From Vibrio panuliri (GTDB lineage: Bacteria > Pseudomonadota > Gammaproteobacteria > Enterobacterales > Vibrionaceae): 64,000 nt of DNA. Below, piece after piece: positions 1 to 9,537 of this stretch (the first letter of the stretch is position 1; each line of letters starts with the position of its first letter). Location of the stretch: positions 992,001 to 1,056,000 of the forward strand of contig NZ_AP019654.1 of NCBI RefSeq assembly GCF_009938205.1. The letters are read 5' to 3'. The notes below the pieces were generated by a model. That model saw only the letters and a program-made list of their open reading frames with translations. It did not search any database and was not told the DNA's origin. The position numbers and the translations under genes were made by a program.

Positions 1-31
1 TAGCATATTATAATGGTACAAATCAATGACC

Positions 32-47
32 TTTGATCGCGCTCACA
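32..47. promoter_or_regulatory. CRP-like site upstream of the first PTS gene
   Basis: The bases TTTGA-N6-TCACA resemble the cAMP-CRP consensus TGTGA-N6-TCACA, with one mismatch in the left half and a perfect right half. The site lies about 210 nt ahead of the permease start, in the 259-nt leader that otherwise shows no gene. Catabolite control of PTS operons by CRP is common in Vibrio; that this site is functional is inference. Confidence 0.35.
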
Positions 48-259
48 GTTCCAAATGGAGGTGAATCTAAGAAAATGCGATTAATTGTTATTCATTGGTA
101 CTAAATATTGAGCGAAATCTCAAAATACATCTCTTATTTGTTATTGATCACGTTTAACATATCTTATATTTGTCATATCAATTTTCGAGGAGTAAGTTAA
201 ATATTGTCGAAAGACGGAACACGCTGAAAAAGATATATAACAAATTAAGGACCCTGCCC

Positions 260-1885
260 ATGTTGAGTGCGATACAACGATTAGGCGGAGCAATGTTTAC
301 CCCAGTCTTGCTGTTCCCGTTTGTAGGGATACTAGTCGGATTAACCATTGTTCTTAAAAACCCAGTTTTTGTTGGTGATCTTGCTGATAAAAACGGTCTG
401 TATTATCAAGTGTTACAAGTCATAGAAGAGGGTGGCTGGACCATCTTCCGCAATATGGCACTTTTATTCGCGGTTGGTTTGCCAATCGGACTGGCTAAAA
501 CAGCCCATGCTCGCGCAGTTATGGTGGTCATGGTTTCTTACTTAACCTTTAACTACTTCGTTGGCGCGATGGGTGGATTCTGGGGTGACTTCTTTGGTGT
601 GGATTTCACTCAAGCAATTGGCGGAACTTCAGGCTTAACTGAAATAGCAGGTATTAAAACCATCGATACCGGTATTTTTGGCGCCATCATTATCTCTGGT
701 CTAGTCACTTGGATTCACAACCGTACGTTTGAAAAACAGCTACCTGCATACCTAGGTATTTTCCAAGGTGCGTCATTTGTAGCAATGATCTCATTTTTTG
801 CCATGCTGCCAGCGGCTTGGTTAACCCTTTACGTATGGCCTTCAATTCAACACGGTATTCTAGGTCTACAAACTTTCATGGTTGAGTCTGGTTCATTTGG
901 CGTGTGGCTGTACACATTCTTAGAACGAATCTTGATCCCAACAGGTCTTCATCACTTTGTGTATGCACCGTTCGTATACGGCAATATTGCAACACCAAAC
1001 GGCATTGCTGTGGATTGGTTTACTAACTTAGAGATGTTCACTCAATCAAGCCAAGCGATGGTGGATCTTTTCCCTGCTGGTGGCTTTGCGCTCCACGGTA
1101 ACTCAAAAATCTTTGGCTGTACGGGTATTGCATTGGCGATGTACCACACAGCGAAACCGGAAAACCGTAAGAAAGTTGCTGCATTACTTATTCCCGCAAC
1201 ACTCACTGCAGTGCTTGTGGGTATCACCGAGCCGCTAGAGTTTACCTTCCTGTTTATCGCGCCATGGCTATTTGCGATTCACGCTCTATTGGCTGGCACT
1301 ATGGCTATGGTGATGTACAGCTTTGGTGTGGTAGGCAACATGGGTGGTGGTCTCATTGAGTTTGCGACCGGTAACTGGATTCCTCTACTTGGTAACCATA
1401 CCAGCATGGTCATCACTCAAATCGCGATTGGTCTGTGCTTCACCGTGATTTACTACTTCGTCTTTAAGTATCTTATCGTCAAATTTAATGTGCCGATTGC
1501 GGGGCGTGGCGAAGCTGAACTTAAACTTCACACTAAAGATGACTTTAACAAAAAACACGGCATCACTGGTAAAGGCGCACAAGGTGCAAGCCCACTTCAA
1601 GTCCAAGCGGTAGAGACCATTCACGGTTTAGGTGGCGTCGAGAACATCGCGGACTTAAGTAACTGTGCGACTCGCTTACGCGTCACAGTCAAAGATCCAG
1701 CGAAAGTGGAATCAGCAGAATACTTTATGAGCACAGGTGCGGTGAACTTGGTTAAAAACGGTAATGCAGTGCAAGTCATCATCGGATTGAGCGTTCCACA
1801 GTTACGTGAGGAATGCGAAAAGATAGTCAGTGTTTACAAAGCAGAACAAAAAGTGGATGAGCTAACACCAAGTCCGGCTAGTTAA
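260..1885 (+). CDS. aglA: PTS alpha-glucoside-type IICB permease
   Basis: Membrane permease of the phosphotransferase system that imports and phosphorylates a sugar, here probably an alpha-glucoside such as maltose or sucrose isomers. The 541-residue protein has about ten hydrophobic segments of a glucose-family IIC domain, including the ERILIPTGLHH loop and the GITEPLEF motif. A C-terminal IIB domain follows, with the phosphorylatable Cys at about residue 469 in NCATRLRV. I chose the ATG at 260 because AAGG lies 9 nt upstream and family members begin near there; an upstream TTG at 170 would add 30 unlikely residues. No IIA domain is fused or encoded nearby, so it probably takes phosphate from EIIA-Glc. 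The next gene hydrolyses the 6-phosphorylated product. Exact sugar unknown. Confidence 0.85.
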   Translation: MLSAIQRLGGAMFTPVLLFPFVGILVGLTIVLKNPVFVGDLADKNGLYYQVLQVIEEGGWTIFRNMALLFAVGLPIGLAKTAHARAVMVVMVSYLTFNYFVGAMGGFWGDFFGVDFTQAIGGTSGLTEIAGIKTIDTGIFGAIIISGLVTWIHNRTFEKQLPAYLGIFQGASFVAMISFFAMLPAAWLTLYVWPSIQHGILGLQTFMVESGSFGVWLYTFLERILIPTGLHHFVYAPFVYGNIATPNGIAVDWFTNLEMFTQSSQAMVDLFPAGGFALHGNSKIFGCTGIALAMYHTAKPENRKKVAALLIPATLTAVLVGITEPLEFTFLFIAPWLFAIHALLAGTMAMVMYSFGVVGNMGGGLIEFATGNWIPLLGNHTSMVITQIAIGLCFTVIYYFVFKYLIVKFNVPIAGRGEAELKLHTKDDFNKKHGITGKGAQGASPLQVQAVETIHGLGGVENIADLSNCATRLRVTVKDPAKVESAEYFMSTGAVNLVKNGNAVQVIIGLSVPQLREECEKIVSVYKAEQKVDELTPSPAS

Positions 1886-1931
1886 TCAAAAAACAAAAAC
1901 GAACAAATCAAAATTTAATCAAATATCGAAT

Positions 1932-1951
1932 GGGCGGCTTATGCGCCGCCC
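1932..1951 (+). promoter_or_regulatory. Intercistronic GC-rich hairpin
   Basis: A perfect 7-bp stem (GGGCGGC/GCCGCCC, loop TTATGC) lies between the permease and the glucosidase. It has no following T-tract, so it looks like an mRNA-stability or processing element and not a terminator. It may set the permease to enzyme ratio; that role is inference. Confidence 0.5.
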
Positions 1952-1958
1952 GAAATAA

Positions 1959-3308
<1,350 letters not shown>

Positions 3309-3325
3309 AGCGTAACGTCTGATCA

Positions 3326-3352
3326 ATGCCCTGCCGATGCGGGGCATTTTTT
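3326..3352 (+). terminator. Intrinsic terminator of the first PTS-GH4 operon
   Basis: ATGCCC/GGGCAT stem with a 10-nt loop, followed by six T residues, starting 17 nt after the glucosidase stop. Confidence 0.75.
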
Positions 3353-3366
3353 GTAGGTACAACGTA

Positions 3367-3654
3367 ATGATTGATTTCACTGTTCTGGGCTATGTTGCCG
3401 CGTTCTGCACCACATGTTCTTTTGTGCCGCAAGTGTTTCATATATTGAAGACTGGTGACACTAAGTCAATTTCTTTGGCAATGTATAGTTGCTTTGTTTT
3501 TGGCGTGTTTCTGTGGTTGGTTTACGGTATCGCGATGCAAGATTGGCCGATTATCGTGGCTAATGCGATTACTCTAATGCTGGCGAGTATGATTCTACTA
3601 CTCAAAGTTCGTGATGTTGCTCGCGCCAAAAAAGCGCCCCCTTTAAGTGTCTAG
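3367..3654 (+). CDS. SemiSWEET-family sugar transporter
   Basis: A 95-residue membrane protein with three hydrophobic helices and the PQ-loop motif FVPQV in helix 1, typical of SemiSWEET (MtN3/saliva) proteins. These form dimers that move mono- or disaccharides down a gradient; Vibrio SemiSWEETs are among those solved structurally. I chose the ATG at 3367 because the 10-codon upstream extension runs through the terminator of the previous operon. Its setting inside an alpha-glucoside locus suggests glucose or disaccharide flux across the inner membrane, for example release of excess glucose. Substrate is inferred from family and context only. Confidence 0.85.
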   Translation: MIDFTVLGYVAAFCTTCSFVPQVFHILKTGDTKSISLAMYSCFVFGVFLWLVYGIAMQDWPIIVANAITLMLASMILLLKVRDVARAKKAPPLSV

Positions 3655-3679
3655 TCAGCACTTACTTTCCCCCCAAGTT

Positions 3680-3704
3680 AGCCAGATTATTATCTGGCTT
3701 TTTT
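3680..3704 (+). terminator. Intrinsic terminator after the SemiSWEET gene
   Basis: Perfect 8-bp stem AGCCAGAT/ATCTGGCT with a TATT loop, followed by a T-run. Confidence 0.85.
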
Positions 3705-3747
3705 ACCTTTCAAACTAAGTTAAAGTACCAGATTACTACATCAAACC

Positions 3748-3774
3748 ACGTGAAAATAGATGGCTATTTCACGT
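3748..3774. repeat. Inverted repeat of unknown role
   Basis: An 11-bp stem (ACGTGAAATAG paired with CTATTTCACGT, one bulged A, loop ATGG) lies in the gap before the broken membrane-protein gene. It has no T-tract, so it is not a classical terminator. It could be an operator or an RNA hairpin. Confidence 0.4.
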
Positions 3775-3878
3775 CGCCGTTTCCTTAAACTCGAACCAAT
3801 GATAAGGCTCTGAACCCTACATCTTGAAGTCACTTGAGTATAACGTGTGTGAGTTAACGTTCACAAAGGGAAGGCGCG

Positions 3879-4289
3879 ATGAGAAGCGAGAGGACTAAGC
3901 TGGGCTTTATTGTCGCTGGGGCAATGAACATTGGGGGCGTACTGGCGTTTTCTTAAGGCTTAACAACTGAGGTGATTAACTAATTTGCCCCCATAGTGAT
4001 GTCTAATTTTGGTTTACTCATGATTATGGTGTGGGGACTCGCCTACTTAGGCACCGCTTTTATTCAGGCGAATGTGTCTTGGTTGGCCGCCGCGTTTGCC
4101 ATAGAGAAGTTTGTGTATGTGATCGCTTGGTTAATGTGGATTGGTCATCACAGTCTTGCCGATGTTTATCATCAAGACCTTTTGGCTGGGCTTTTTTATA
4201 CCATTTATGGCGCGAATGACTTTGTGTTTATGCTGTTTTTTCTCTGGGTATTTATGAGTCAACGTAGAAGCAAGTTAGCTGATAGCTGA
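3879..4289 (+). pseudogene. Small membrane protein gene with two in-frame stops
   Basis: One reading frame can be followed from the ATG at 3879 (MRSERTKLGFIVAGAMNIGG...) to the stop at 4289, interrupted only by TAA at 3954-3956 and TAA at 3981-3983. Both stops are one base from sense codons (for example AAA and CAA), and the coding character continues on both sides without a frame change. Intact, it would encode about 136 residues with four hydrophobic segments. The downstream part alone (GTG 3996 or ATG 3999) is open for about 97 residues and might still be translated. I recognise it only as a conserved Vibrio-type membrane protein of unknown function. Sequencing error is possible but would need two independent substitutions. 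Confidence 0.7.
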
Positions 4290-4314
4290 GGATTATTGAC
4301 TCAGGAAAAATAGA

Positions 4315-4337
4315 AAAGGGAAGCTTTGCTTCCCTTT
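4315..4337. terminator. Bidirectional intrinsic terminator
   Basis: Perfect 10-bp stem AAAGGGAAGC/GCTTCCCTTT with a TTT loop, between the convergent broken membrane-protein gene and the minus-strand permease. Confidence 0.85.
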
Positions 4338-4363
4338 GTTGTCGATAGAAAATGGCGACAGAC

Positions 4364-5941
4364 TTACGCCATAACTTGTAAGTGGTCGTTCACTTCTTGT
4401 CTTACTGAAGCCACGTGGCTACCAAAAATAATTTGAATATTAGTGCCTTTCAGCACTACCCCCATAGGGTTCGACTCGCGAATGATCGCTTCGTTAACGA
4501 GTTCAGGATCTCGAACTTCAACGCGAAGGCGAGTGTAGCAGTTTTGCACATCGACAATATTATCTTTGCCACCAAGGCCTTTAATGATAGCCGCTGAATT
4601 GTATTGACCCGCAGCCGCATCAATCGCTTGACCTTGCTGTTTTGCTTTGTAATCCGATTTGCTGTGTAGCTTCATTTCAGCTTCGCCACGGCCTAAAGTT
4701 TTTAGATTGAGCTTAGTAATTAGCGCACGGAATACCATATAGTAGACCGCGAGTTGCACCAGACCCATTAAGATGTAAAAAGGCCAATCGGTTTTTTCCG
4801 TGCCTAGTGGTACGTTGTAAACAATAAAGTCAATTAATCCGCCTTTACCAACCGCGACAATATCGAATATCGCCAGCAGAGACATAAACAGGCCAGTCAG
4901 AATCGCATGTACCACAAACAGAATAGGGGCTACAAATAGGAACGAGAACTCAATTGGCTCTGTCACACCGACTAAGATAGACGATGCAATGGCAGGGAAG
5001 ACAATCGCTTTTACTTTTTCGCGCTTATCTGCGTCAGCGCAATGATACATCGCTAGCCCCGCACCAGTAAGACCGAAGATCTTGACTAGGCTGCGCGAGT
5101 CAAAAATGATCGAGCTAGATAGACGAGTCGTTTCAGGGTCACCAATTTCAGCTAGGAAAATGTTCTCCACACCGCAGTAAGTTTGACCCGCAATAACTTG
5201 GCAACCACCTAGATCGGTAAAGTGCATCGGTACCCAAAGTAGGTGATGCAGACCTGTTGGGATTAAGATGCGTTCAAGGAAACCATAGACACCCACGCCC
5301 ATAGAGCCTGCGCCACGAATATTTTCACCAAATTGGAAAATTACCTGCTGTACCGGAGGCCAAATGTGAGTGAACAGTAAACCAAGGCCAATTGTAATGG
5401 GTAGCATGATGATCAGTACCAAGCGAGATTCGCCGTACAGAGATAAGGCCCCACTCAATACTTTTTGGCTGTACTTGTTGTGAAAGTATGCATTGATGAT
5501 ACCAATCAGCATACCAACGAAAATGCCAGTATCGACTACCTGCAAGCCCATAATACTTGCTTGACCAGTTCCTCCCAGATCGCCATCAATGAGAAGTCCG
5601 TTGAACTTCATATAAGTGTTCATGGTGTAGAGATAGACGAAGTAGAGGATCATGGCATTAAAGCCAGCTAGGTGTTTATCTTTTTTGGCTAAACCAACAG
5701 AGATGCCAACGGCAAAAATAATATGCAGGTTAATAAGTACGCTCAATGTCGACCAGACCAGCACTTCGCCCATGCCTTTGAAGAAAGGGGCATCTAAAAA
5801 TGGCAGTAACTCAACGATTCCCGGGTTCGTCACAGCCGCGCCAATTGCGATAACAAAGCCTACAAGCGGTAATACGTAAATAGGAGCCAGCATTGCCCGT
5901 GATAAATCACTGAGGTAAGTGGTGATTGCTTCCTTGTTCAT
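4364..5941 (-). CDS. PTS IICB permease, alpha-glucoside/glucose family (second copy)
   Basis: Second phosphotransferase permease of the locus, 525 residues from the ATG at 5941; the upstream extension of 24 residues lacks family similarity. It has about ten membrane segments, the ERILIPTGLHH and GVTEPIEFSF motifs of the IIC domain, and a IIB domain with phosphorylatable Cys at about residue 468 in NCYTRLRV. It is divergent from the GntR regulator at 6161, with shared-looking operator sequences between them. It lacks a IIA domain. It is clearly related to but distinct from the permease at 260, so the two may import different alpha-glucosides. Exact substrate unknown. Confidence 0.85.
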   Translation of the reverse strand: MNKEAITTYLSDLSRAMLAPIYVLPLVGFVIAIGAAVTNPGIVELLPFLDAPFFKGMGEVLVWSTLSVLINLHIIFAVGISVGLAKKDKHLAGFNAMILYFVYLYTMNTYMKFNGLLIDGDLGGTGQASIMGLQVVDTGIFVGMLIGIINAYFHNKYSQKVLSGALSLYGESRLVLIIMLPITIGLGLLFTHIWPPVQQVIFQFGENIRGAGSMGVGVYGFLERILIPTGLHHLLWVPMHFTDLGGCQVIAGQTYCGVENIFLAEIGDPETTRLSSSIIFDSRSLVKIFGLTGAGLAMYHCADADKREKVKAIVFPAIASSILVGVTEPIEFSFLFVAPILFVVHAILTGLFMSLLAIFDIVAVGKGGLIDFIVYNVPLGTEKTDWPFYILMGLVQLAVYYMVFRALITKLNLKTLGRGEAEMKLHSKSDYKAKQQGQAIDAAAGQYNSAAIIKGLGGKDNIVDVQNCYTRLRVEVRDPELVNEAIIRESNPMGVVLKGTNIQIIFGSHVASVRQEVNDHLQVMA

Positions 5942-6038
5942 GTTTTTGTCTCGATTAATTATAAATATTTTTCTAGATAACGATTTGTCACGGAACTCGG
6001 GTGACTTCGTCATTTTTAAGTAGGTTTATGCGTACTCT

Positions 6039-6102
6039 ATTGGTTATAAAAGTCATGACAACTTTGAGGTGTAATATTTGTGATATATAACCTATCTGTT
6101 AT
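6039..6102. promoter_or_regulatory. Candidate GntR operators between the divergent permease and regulator genes
   Basis: ATTGGTTAT occurs at 6039-6047, and an ATAAC-N6-GTTAT inverted repeat at 6087-6102. The same ATTGGTTAT/ATAACCAAT words recur downstream at 6886-6894 and in the perfect palindrome at 6981-7008. Repetition only around this regulator and its probable targets suggests autoregulated binding. Inference from pattern; no binding evidence. Confidence 0.55.
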
Positions 6103-6160
6103 TTAATATGTCATGCTATCTTGTATTTCATATAACCTTTACTTTGGAGTTATCAATCAA

Positions 6161-6859
6161 ATGTTATACAAAAAGGTGTTGGAGGAACTGAAACAGAACA
6201 TCAACAGTGGGGTGTACGAAGTGGGTTCTGCATTGCCAACAGAAAGGCAATTAATCGAGGCTTTTGATGTAAGTCGGATCACCATCCGCAAAGCGGTGGA
6301 TGAACTGGTTAAGTTAGAGCTTGTTGAGAAGCGACGTGGTTCAGGGACTTATGTGTTGGGCAAGCAATACTCTCATGAGCTCAGAGGATTGGCTGGTACC
6401 ACTGAAATCTTGGGTGGTTTGCAAAAAACGGTCCGCTATAAAGTGTTTCAGTTTAGTATGGTGACGGATCATCCGGCGATTCATAAGATGCTAGAAATTG
6501 ATGAAAAAGAGCCGCTGTACTACATTCGTCGTGTAAAGTATGTCGATGATTTACCTAGAATTGTTGAAGACAGCTATATGCCTGTTTCGCTGTTTCCTGA
6601 CTTGAACATCTCAACATTAGAAAAGTCGAAATTTGATTATGTTGAGCGCGTAAAGGGAATGCAGATTGAAGGTAGCCGACAAGAGTTTACCGCGGTCGAA
6701 CCTGATGACGCTTTGATTGATTTATTGGCAATGGAAAAGAGCGCTCCGGTTATGAACCTTTGCTCGGTTTCGAACCTGAAAGATGGTCGTCGTTTTGATT
6801 ACACCGAAGCATGGTTTCATCCAGATGCACATAAACTGGCCGTTTATCTTCCACGTTAA
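6161..6859 (+). CDS. GntR-family (HutC/UTRA) transcriptional regulator
   Basis: DNA-binding regulator of 232 residues. The N-terminal winged helix-turn-helix (about residues 1-70) contains the GntR signature LPTERQLIEAFDVSRITIRKA. A C-terminal UTRA effector domain (about 90-230) binds a small molecule, in this family often a sugar phosphate. I chose the ATG at 6161 because GGAG lies 11 nt upstream and GntR domains begin at this point; the 16 extra residues upstream are not family-like. It is divergent from one IICB and upstream of the second GH4 enzyme, so it probably represses this disaccharide set until phosphorylated sugar accumulates. Confidence 0.88.
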   Translation: MLYKKVLEELKQNINSGVYEVGSALPTERQLIEAFDVSRITIRKAVDELVKLELVEKRRGSGTYVLGKQYSHELRGLAGTTEILGGLQKTVRYKVFQFSMVTDHPAIHKMLEIDEKEPLYYIRRVKYVDDLPRIVEDSYMPVSLFPDLNISTLEKSKFDYVERVKGMQIEGSRQEFTAVEPDDALIDLLAMEKSAPVMNLCSVSNLKDGRRFDYTEAWFHPDAHKLAVYLPR

Positions 6860-6885
6860 ATTGGTATTTTTAATTAATGGTTTTT

Positions 6886-7008
6886 ATAACCAATGCTCTA
6901 AATAAATCCGCAGGGATCACATTATCTATTTTTATTATTTGTCATGTTGGTTTGAATTAATAGGATAGGACCAATTAAGAAATTGGTTATTTAAATACAT
7001 AACCAATT
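6886..7008. promoter_or_regulatory. Candidate GntR operators upstream of the second GH4 gene
   Basis: This stretch contains ATAACCAAT at 6886-6894 and a perfect 10-bp inverted repeat at 6981-7008: AATTGGTTAT, 8-nt spacer, ATAACCAATT. The palindrome lies 90 nt ahead of the glucosidase start, a typical operator position. The remaining 226-nt gap is AT-rich with no gene. Confidence 0.6.
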
Positions 7009-7098
7009 TTCTGGGTGGCATTGTGACGTTACACTTATCGCATCAAGCCACTTTAGAACAAAGAATTAAAAATTGCTGATATTTGCTTGAGGATGGTT

Positions 7099-8433
7099 AT
7101 GAACAAACAACCACAAATTATTGCTATTGCTGGTGGCGGTTCTACTTACACTGCTGGGATTGTTAAAGCGCTACTGATGAAAGGCGAAGAGTTCCCTATC
7201 GCTGAAATTCGCCTATATGATATTGATGCAGAGCGTCAGGATAATGTAGTGGTGCTCGTTGATTATGTTGTTAAGACACATGCTCCACACGTAAATCTAA
7301 CTGTGACCACTGAGCCGGAAGTTGCTTTCTCCCATGCAGATTTCGTTTTCGCCCAAATTCGCGTTGGTCAATACAAGATGCGTGAACAGGATGAAAAGAT
7401 CCCTCTACGTCACGGCTGTGTTGGTCAAGAAACATGTGGTGCTGGTGGTTTAGCTTATGGAATGCGCACCATTTTCCCTATGGTCGAGCTAATTGACCAT
7501 ATGGAACGTTTCGCGAAACCTACTTGCTGGATGCTCAACTATTCCAACCCAGCAGCGATTGTTGCCGATGCGGTTAATCGTCTGCGTCCAAACTCTCGTG
7601 TACTCAATATCTGTGATATGCCAGTGGCGATTGAACGTAACCTATCCAATATTTTGGGTGTTAACCGTTACGAACTTGATGTCGAATACTTCGGCTTGAA
7701 CCACTACGGTTGGTTTACTTCAGTGAAAGTTGATGGTGAAGAGAAACTGCCTGAACTACGCCAGCATATTCAAAAGTTTGGAATGCTAACTGAGCAAGAA
7801 GTTGAAAACGCCTGTCACTCGGAGCCATCTTGGATCAAGACATTCAAGAACACTAAGCCTCTTGTGCAAATGTTCCCTGAGTACTTACCAAATACCTATC
7901 TACAATACTATCTGATGGCTGATGAGATTGTTGAACAATCGAATCCAGAGCGTACTCGTGCCAACGAAGTTATGGAAGGTCGTGAGAAGAAAATGTTTGA
8001 AGCGATTGAGCAAATCAAGGCATCTGACGGTAATGTTGAAGGTAAGTTCCACGTTGGCGTGCATGGTGAGTTTATCGCTGACGTTGCTATGTCTATGGCG
8101 TACGATTTGCGTCAAAAATGGCTAGTCATTATTCCAAACAACGGTTTAATCAAAGGGCTACCGGATGATGCAATGGTAGAAGTACCAGCATTGTTAGGTC
8201 GTGATAAAGTTTACCCAATTCAAGTAGGCGAAGTGCCACACTTCTATCAAGGTATGCTTATGCAGCAATTGATGTCCGAAAAATGCTTGGTAGATGCTGC
8301 GCTGGAAGGCTCATACGAAAAAGCGTTACAAGCTTTTGCATTGAACAAAACTATTCCTTCAGCACGCGTTGCTAAGTTGATCTTAGATGAGATGATTGAA
8401 GCGAACAAAGGCTACTGGCCAGAGCTTAAATAA
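7099..8433 (+). CDS. GH4 6-phospho-alpha-glucosidase (second copy)
   Basis: Second GH4 enzyme, 444 residues, probably hydrolysing the phosphorylated disaccharide imported by the neighbouring IICB. It has the Rossmann motif AGGGSTYTAG, Cys172-Asp173 in CDMP (the 6-phospho-alpha-glucosidase signature) and His202 in NHYGWF for metal binding. I chose the ATG at 7099 because TGAGG lies 6 nt upstream; TTG 7087 and ATG 7093 are less well placed. It shares long identical stretches with the enzyme at 1971 (for example [20 protein letters not shown]), so the two are paralogues. It is followed after 14 nt by an aldo/keto reductase in the same operon. Confidence 0.9.
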   Translation: MNKQPQIIAIAGGGSTYTAGIVKALLMKGEEFPIAEIRLYDIDAERQDNVVVLVDYVVKTHAPHVNLTVTTEPEVAFSHADFVFAQIRVGQYKMREQDEKIPLRHGCVGQETCGAGGLAYGMRTIFPMVELIDHMERFAKPTCWMLNYSNPAAIVADAVNRLRPNSRVLNICDMPVAIERNLSNILGVNRYELDVEYFGLNHYGWFTSVKVDGEEKLPELRQHIQKFGMLTEQEVENACHSEPSWIKTFKNTKPLVQMFPEYLPNTYLQYYLMADEIVEQSNPERTRANEVMEGREKKMFEAIEQIKASDGNVEGKFHVGVHGEFIADVAMSMAYDLRQKWLVIIPNNGLIKGLPDDAMVEVPALLGRDKVYPIQVGEVPHFYQGMLMQQLMSEKCLVDAALEGSYEKALQAFALNKTIPSARVAKLILDEMIEANKGYWPELK

Positions 8434-8447
8434 CGGAACTGAGTATT

Positions 8448-9428
8448 ATGAAATTCAAACAAATTAAAGACATGAATGCATCAGCAGTGGGCTTTGGCTG
8501 CTGGGCAATCGGCGGTACTTGGAACAATGTAACTGATGACGAGTCAATTCGCGCGATCAAAACCGCGATTGACACGGGTATTAACTTCTTCGATGTCGCG
8601 CCAGTTTACGGTAAAGGCCACGCTGAAACGGTACTAGGTAAAGCACTGAAAGATGAGAAGCGTGAATCAATCATCATCGCGACTAAATGCGGCCTACCAT
8701 GGTCGCAAGATGAACGTAAGAAGACGCGTAAAGACCTCACAAAAGAGAGTATTTTTAAAGAGATTGATGACTCACTAACTCGTCTTCAAACCGATTATAT
8801 CGACCTGTACCAAGTACATTGGCCAGACCCAAACACGCCAATTAGTGAGACAGCAGAAGCGTTAGCTGAGTTGAAAAAGCAAGGTAAGATCCGCCATGTT
8901 GGTGTGTCGAACTACTCTCTAGACATGACTCGCGAGATGATGGCGGGCGTAGAAGTCGCCACCTTCCAAGGCCTATACAACCTACTTGAGCAAAACCCAG
9001 AGCATTACCACAACATCCCGCTGCAATACCGCGCACGTGAAGAAGCTTTGCCGTTCTGTAAAGAGCATGATCTGAAGTACCTACCGTACTCGCCGTTAAT
9101 GCAAGGTTTGCTAACGGGCACATTAAAGCGCAGTGGTAACTGGGACGAAAATGATGACCGTCGCAATAACCCGAAATTAAATGGTGATGCATTTGAACCA
9201 TACTTCAACTGTGTTGAAGAGCTAAAAGTGCTAGCAAAAGAAGCCAACATTCCTCTTGCTCACCTTGCCATTCACTGGTTGGTTGCTCAAGAAGAAGTTG
9301 GCCCAGTGATTGCGGGGGCATACACACAAGAGCAAGTGCGAGACAACGCTGCCTTTGCTCACTCAACTTCAAGCATAGAATTACTTAAACGTGCAGAAGA
9401 CATTGTAGCGAAGTGGAACCTTAAGTAA
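8448..9428 (+). CDS. Aldo/keto reductase
   Basis: NAD(P)H-dependent oxidoreductase of 326 residues with the AKR barrel and catalytic tetrad Asp49, Tyr54, Lys80 and His124, in the motifs DVAPVYG, ATKCG and QVHWPDP. A GGAACTGAG ribosome-binding region precedes the ATG. It is cotranscribed with the GH4 enzyme at 7099 and ends at a strong terminator. It may reduce or oxidise a sugar or keto-sugar derived from the alpha-glucoside, but the substrate cannot be read from sequence. Confidence 0.85.
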   Translation: MKFKQIKDMNASAVGFGCWAIGGTWNNVTDDESIRAIKTAIDTGINFFDVAPVYGKGHAETVLGKALKDEKRESIIIATKCGLPWSQDERKKTRKDLTKESIFKEIDDSLTRLQTDYIDLYQVHWPDPNTPISETAEALAELKKQGKIRHVGVSNYSLDMTREMMAGVEVATFQGLYNLLEQNPEHYHNIPLQYRAREEALPFCKEHDLKYLPYSPLMQGLLTGTLKRSGNWDENDDRRNNPKLNGDAFEPYFNCVEELKVLAKEANIPLAHLAIHWLVAQEEVGPVIAGAYTQEQVRDNAAFAHSTSSIELLKRAEDIVAKWNLK

Positions 9429-9450
9429 GTTCGTTTTAGTTCATCAAATA

Positions 9451-9476
9451 AAAAGTCCTACCGCGGTAGGACTTTT
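9451..9476. terminator. Bidirectional intrinsic terminator
   Basis: A 26-nt perfect palindrome: AAAAGTCCTA paired with TAGGACTTTT around CCGCGG. It lies between the aldo/keto reductase and the convergent sugar-acid operon and can serve both strands. Confidence 0.85.
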
Positions 9477-9537
9477 GTCTTTTCTAGGCGCTCTAAAGAT
9501 TTTAGATTCGACAGTCTTTCGGTTGTTCGAACTCGCA

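Noticed and set aside
170..259. Upstream TTG extension of the first PTS permease
   Set aside because: The 30 extra residues are basic and not family-like, and the ATG at 260 has a good AAGG ribosome-binding site.
6081..6095. TGTGA word upstream of the GntR gene as a CRP site
   Set aside because: Only the left half matches; the partner half at the right spacing (ACCTA) does not resemble TCACA.
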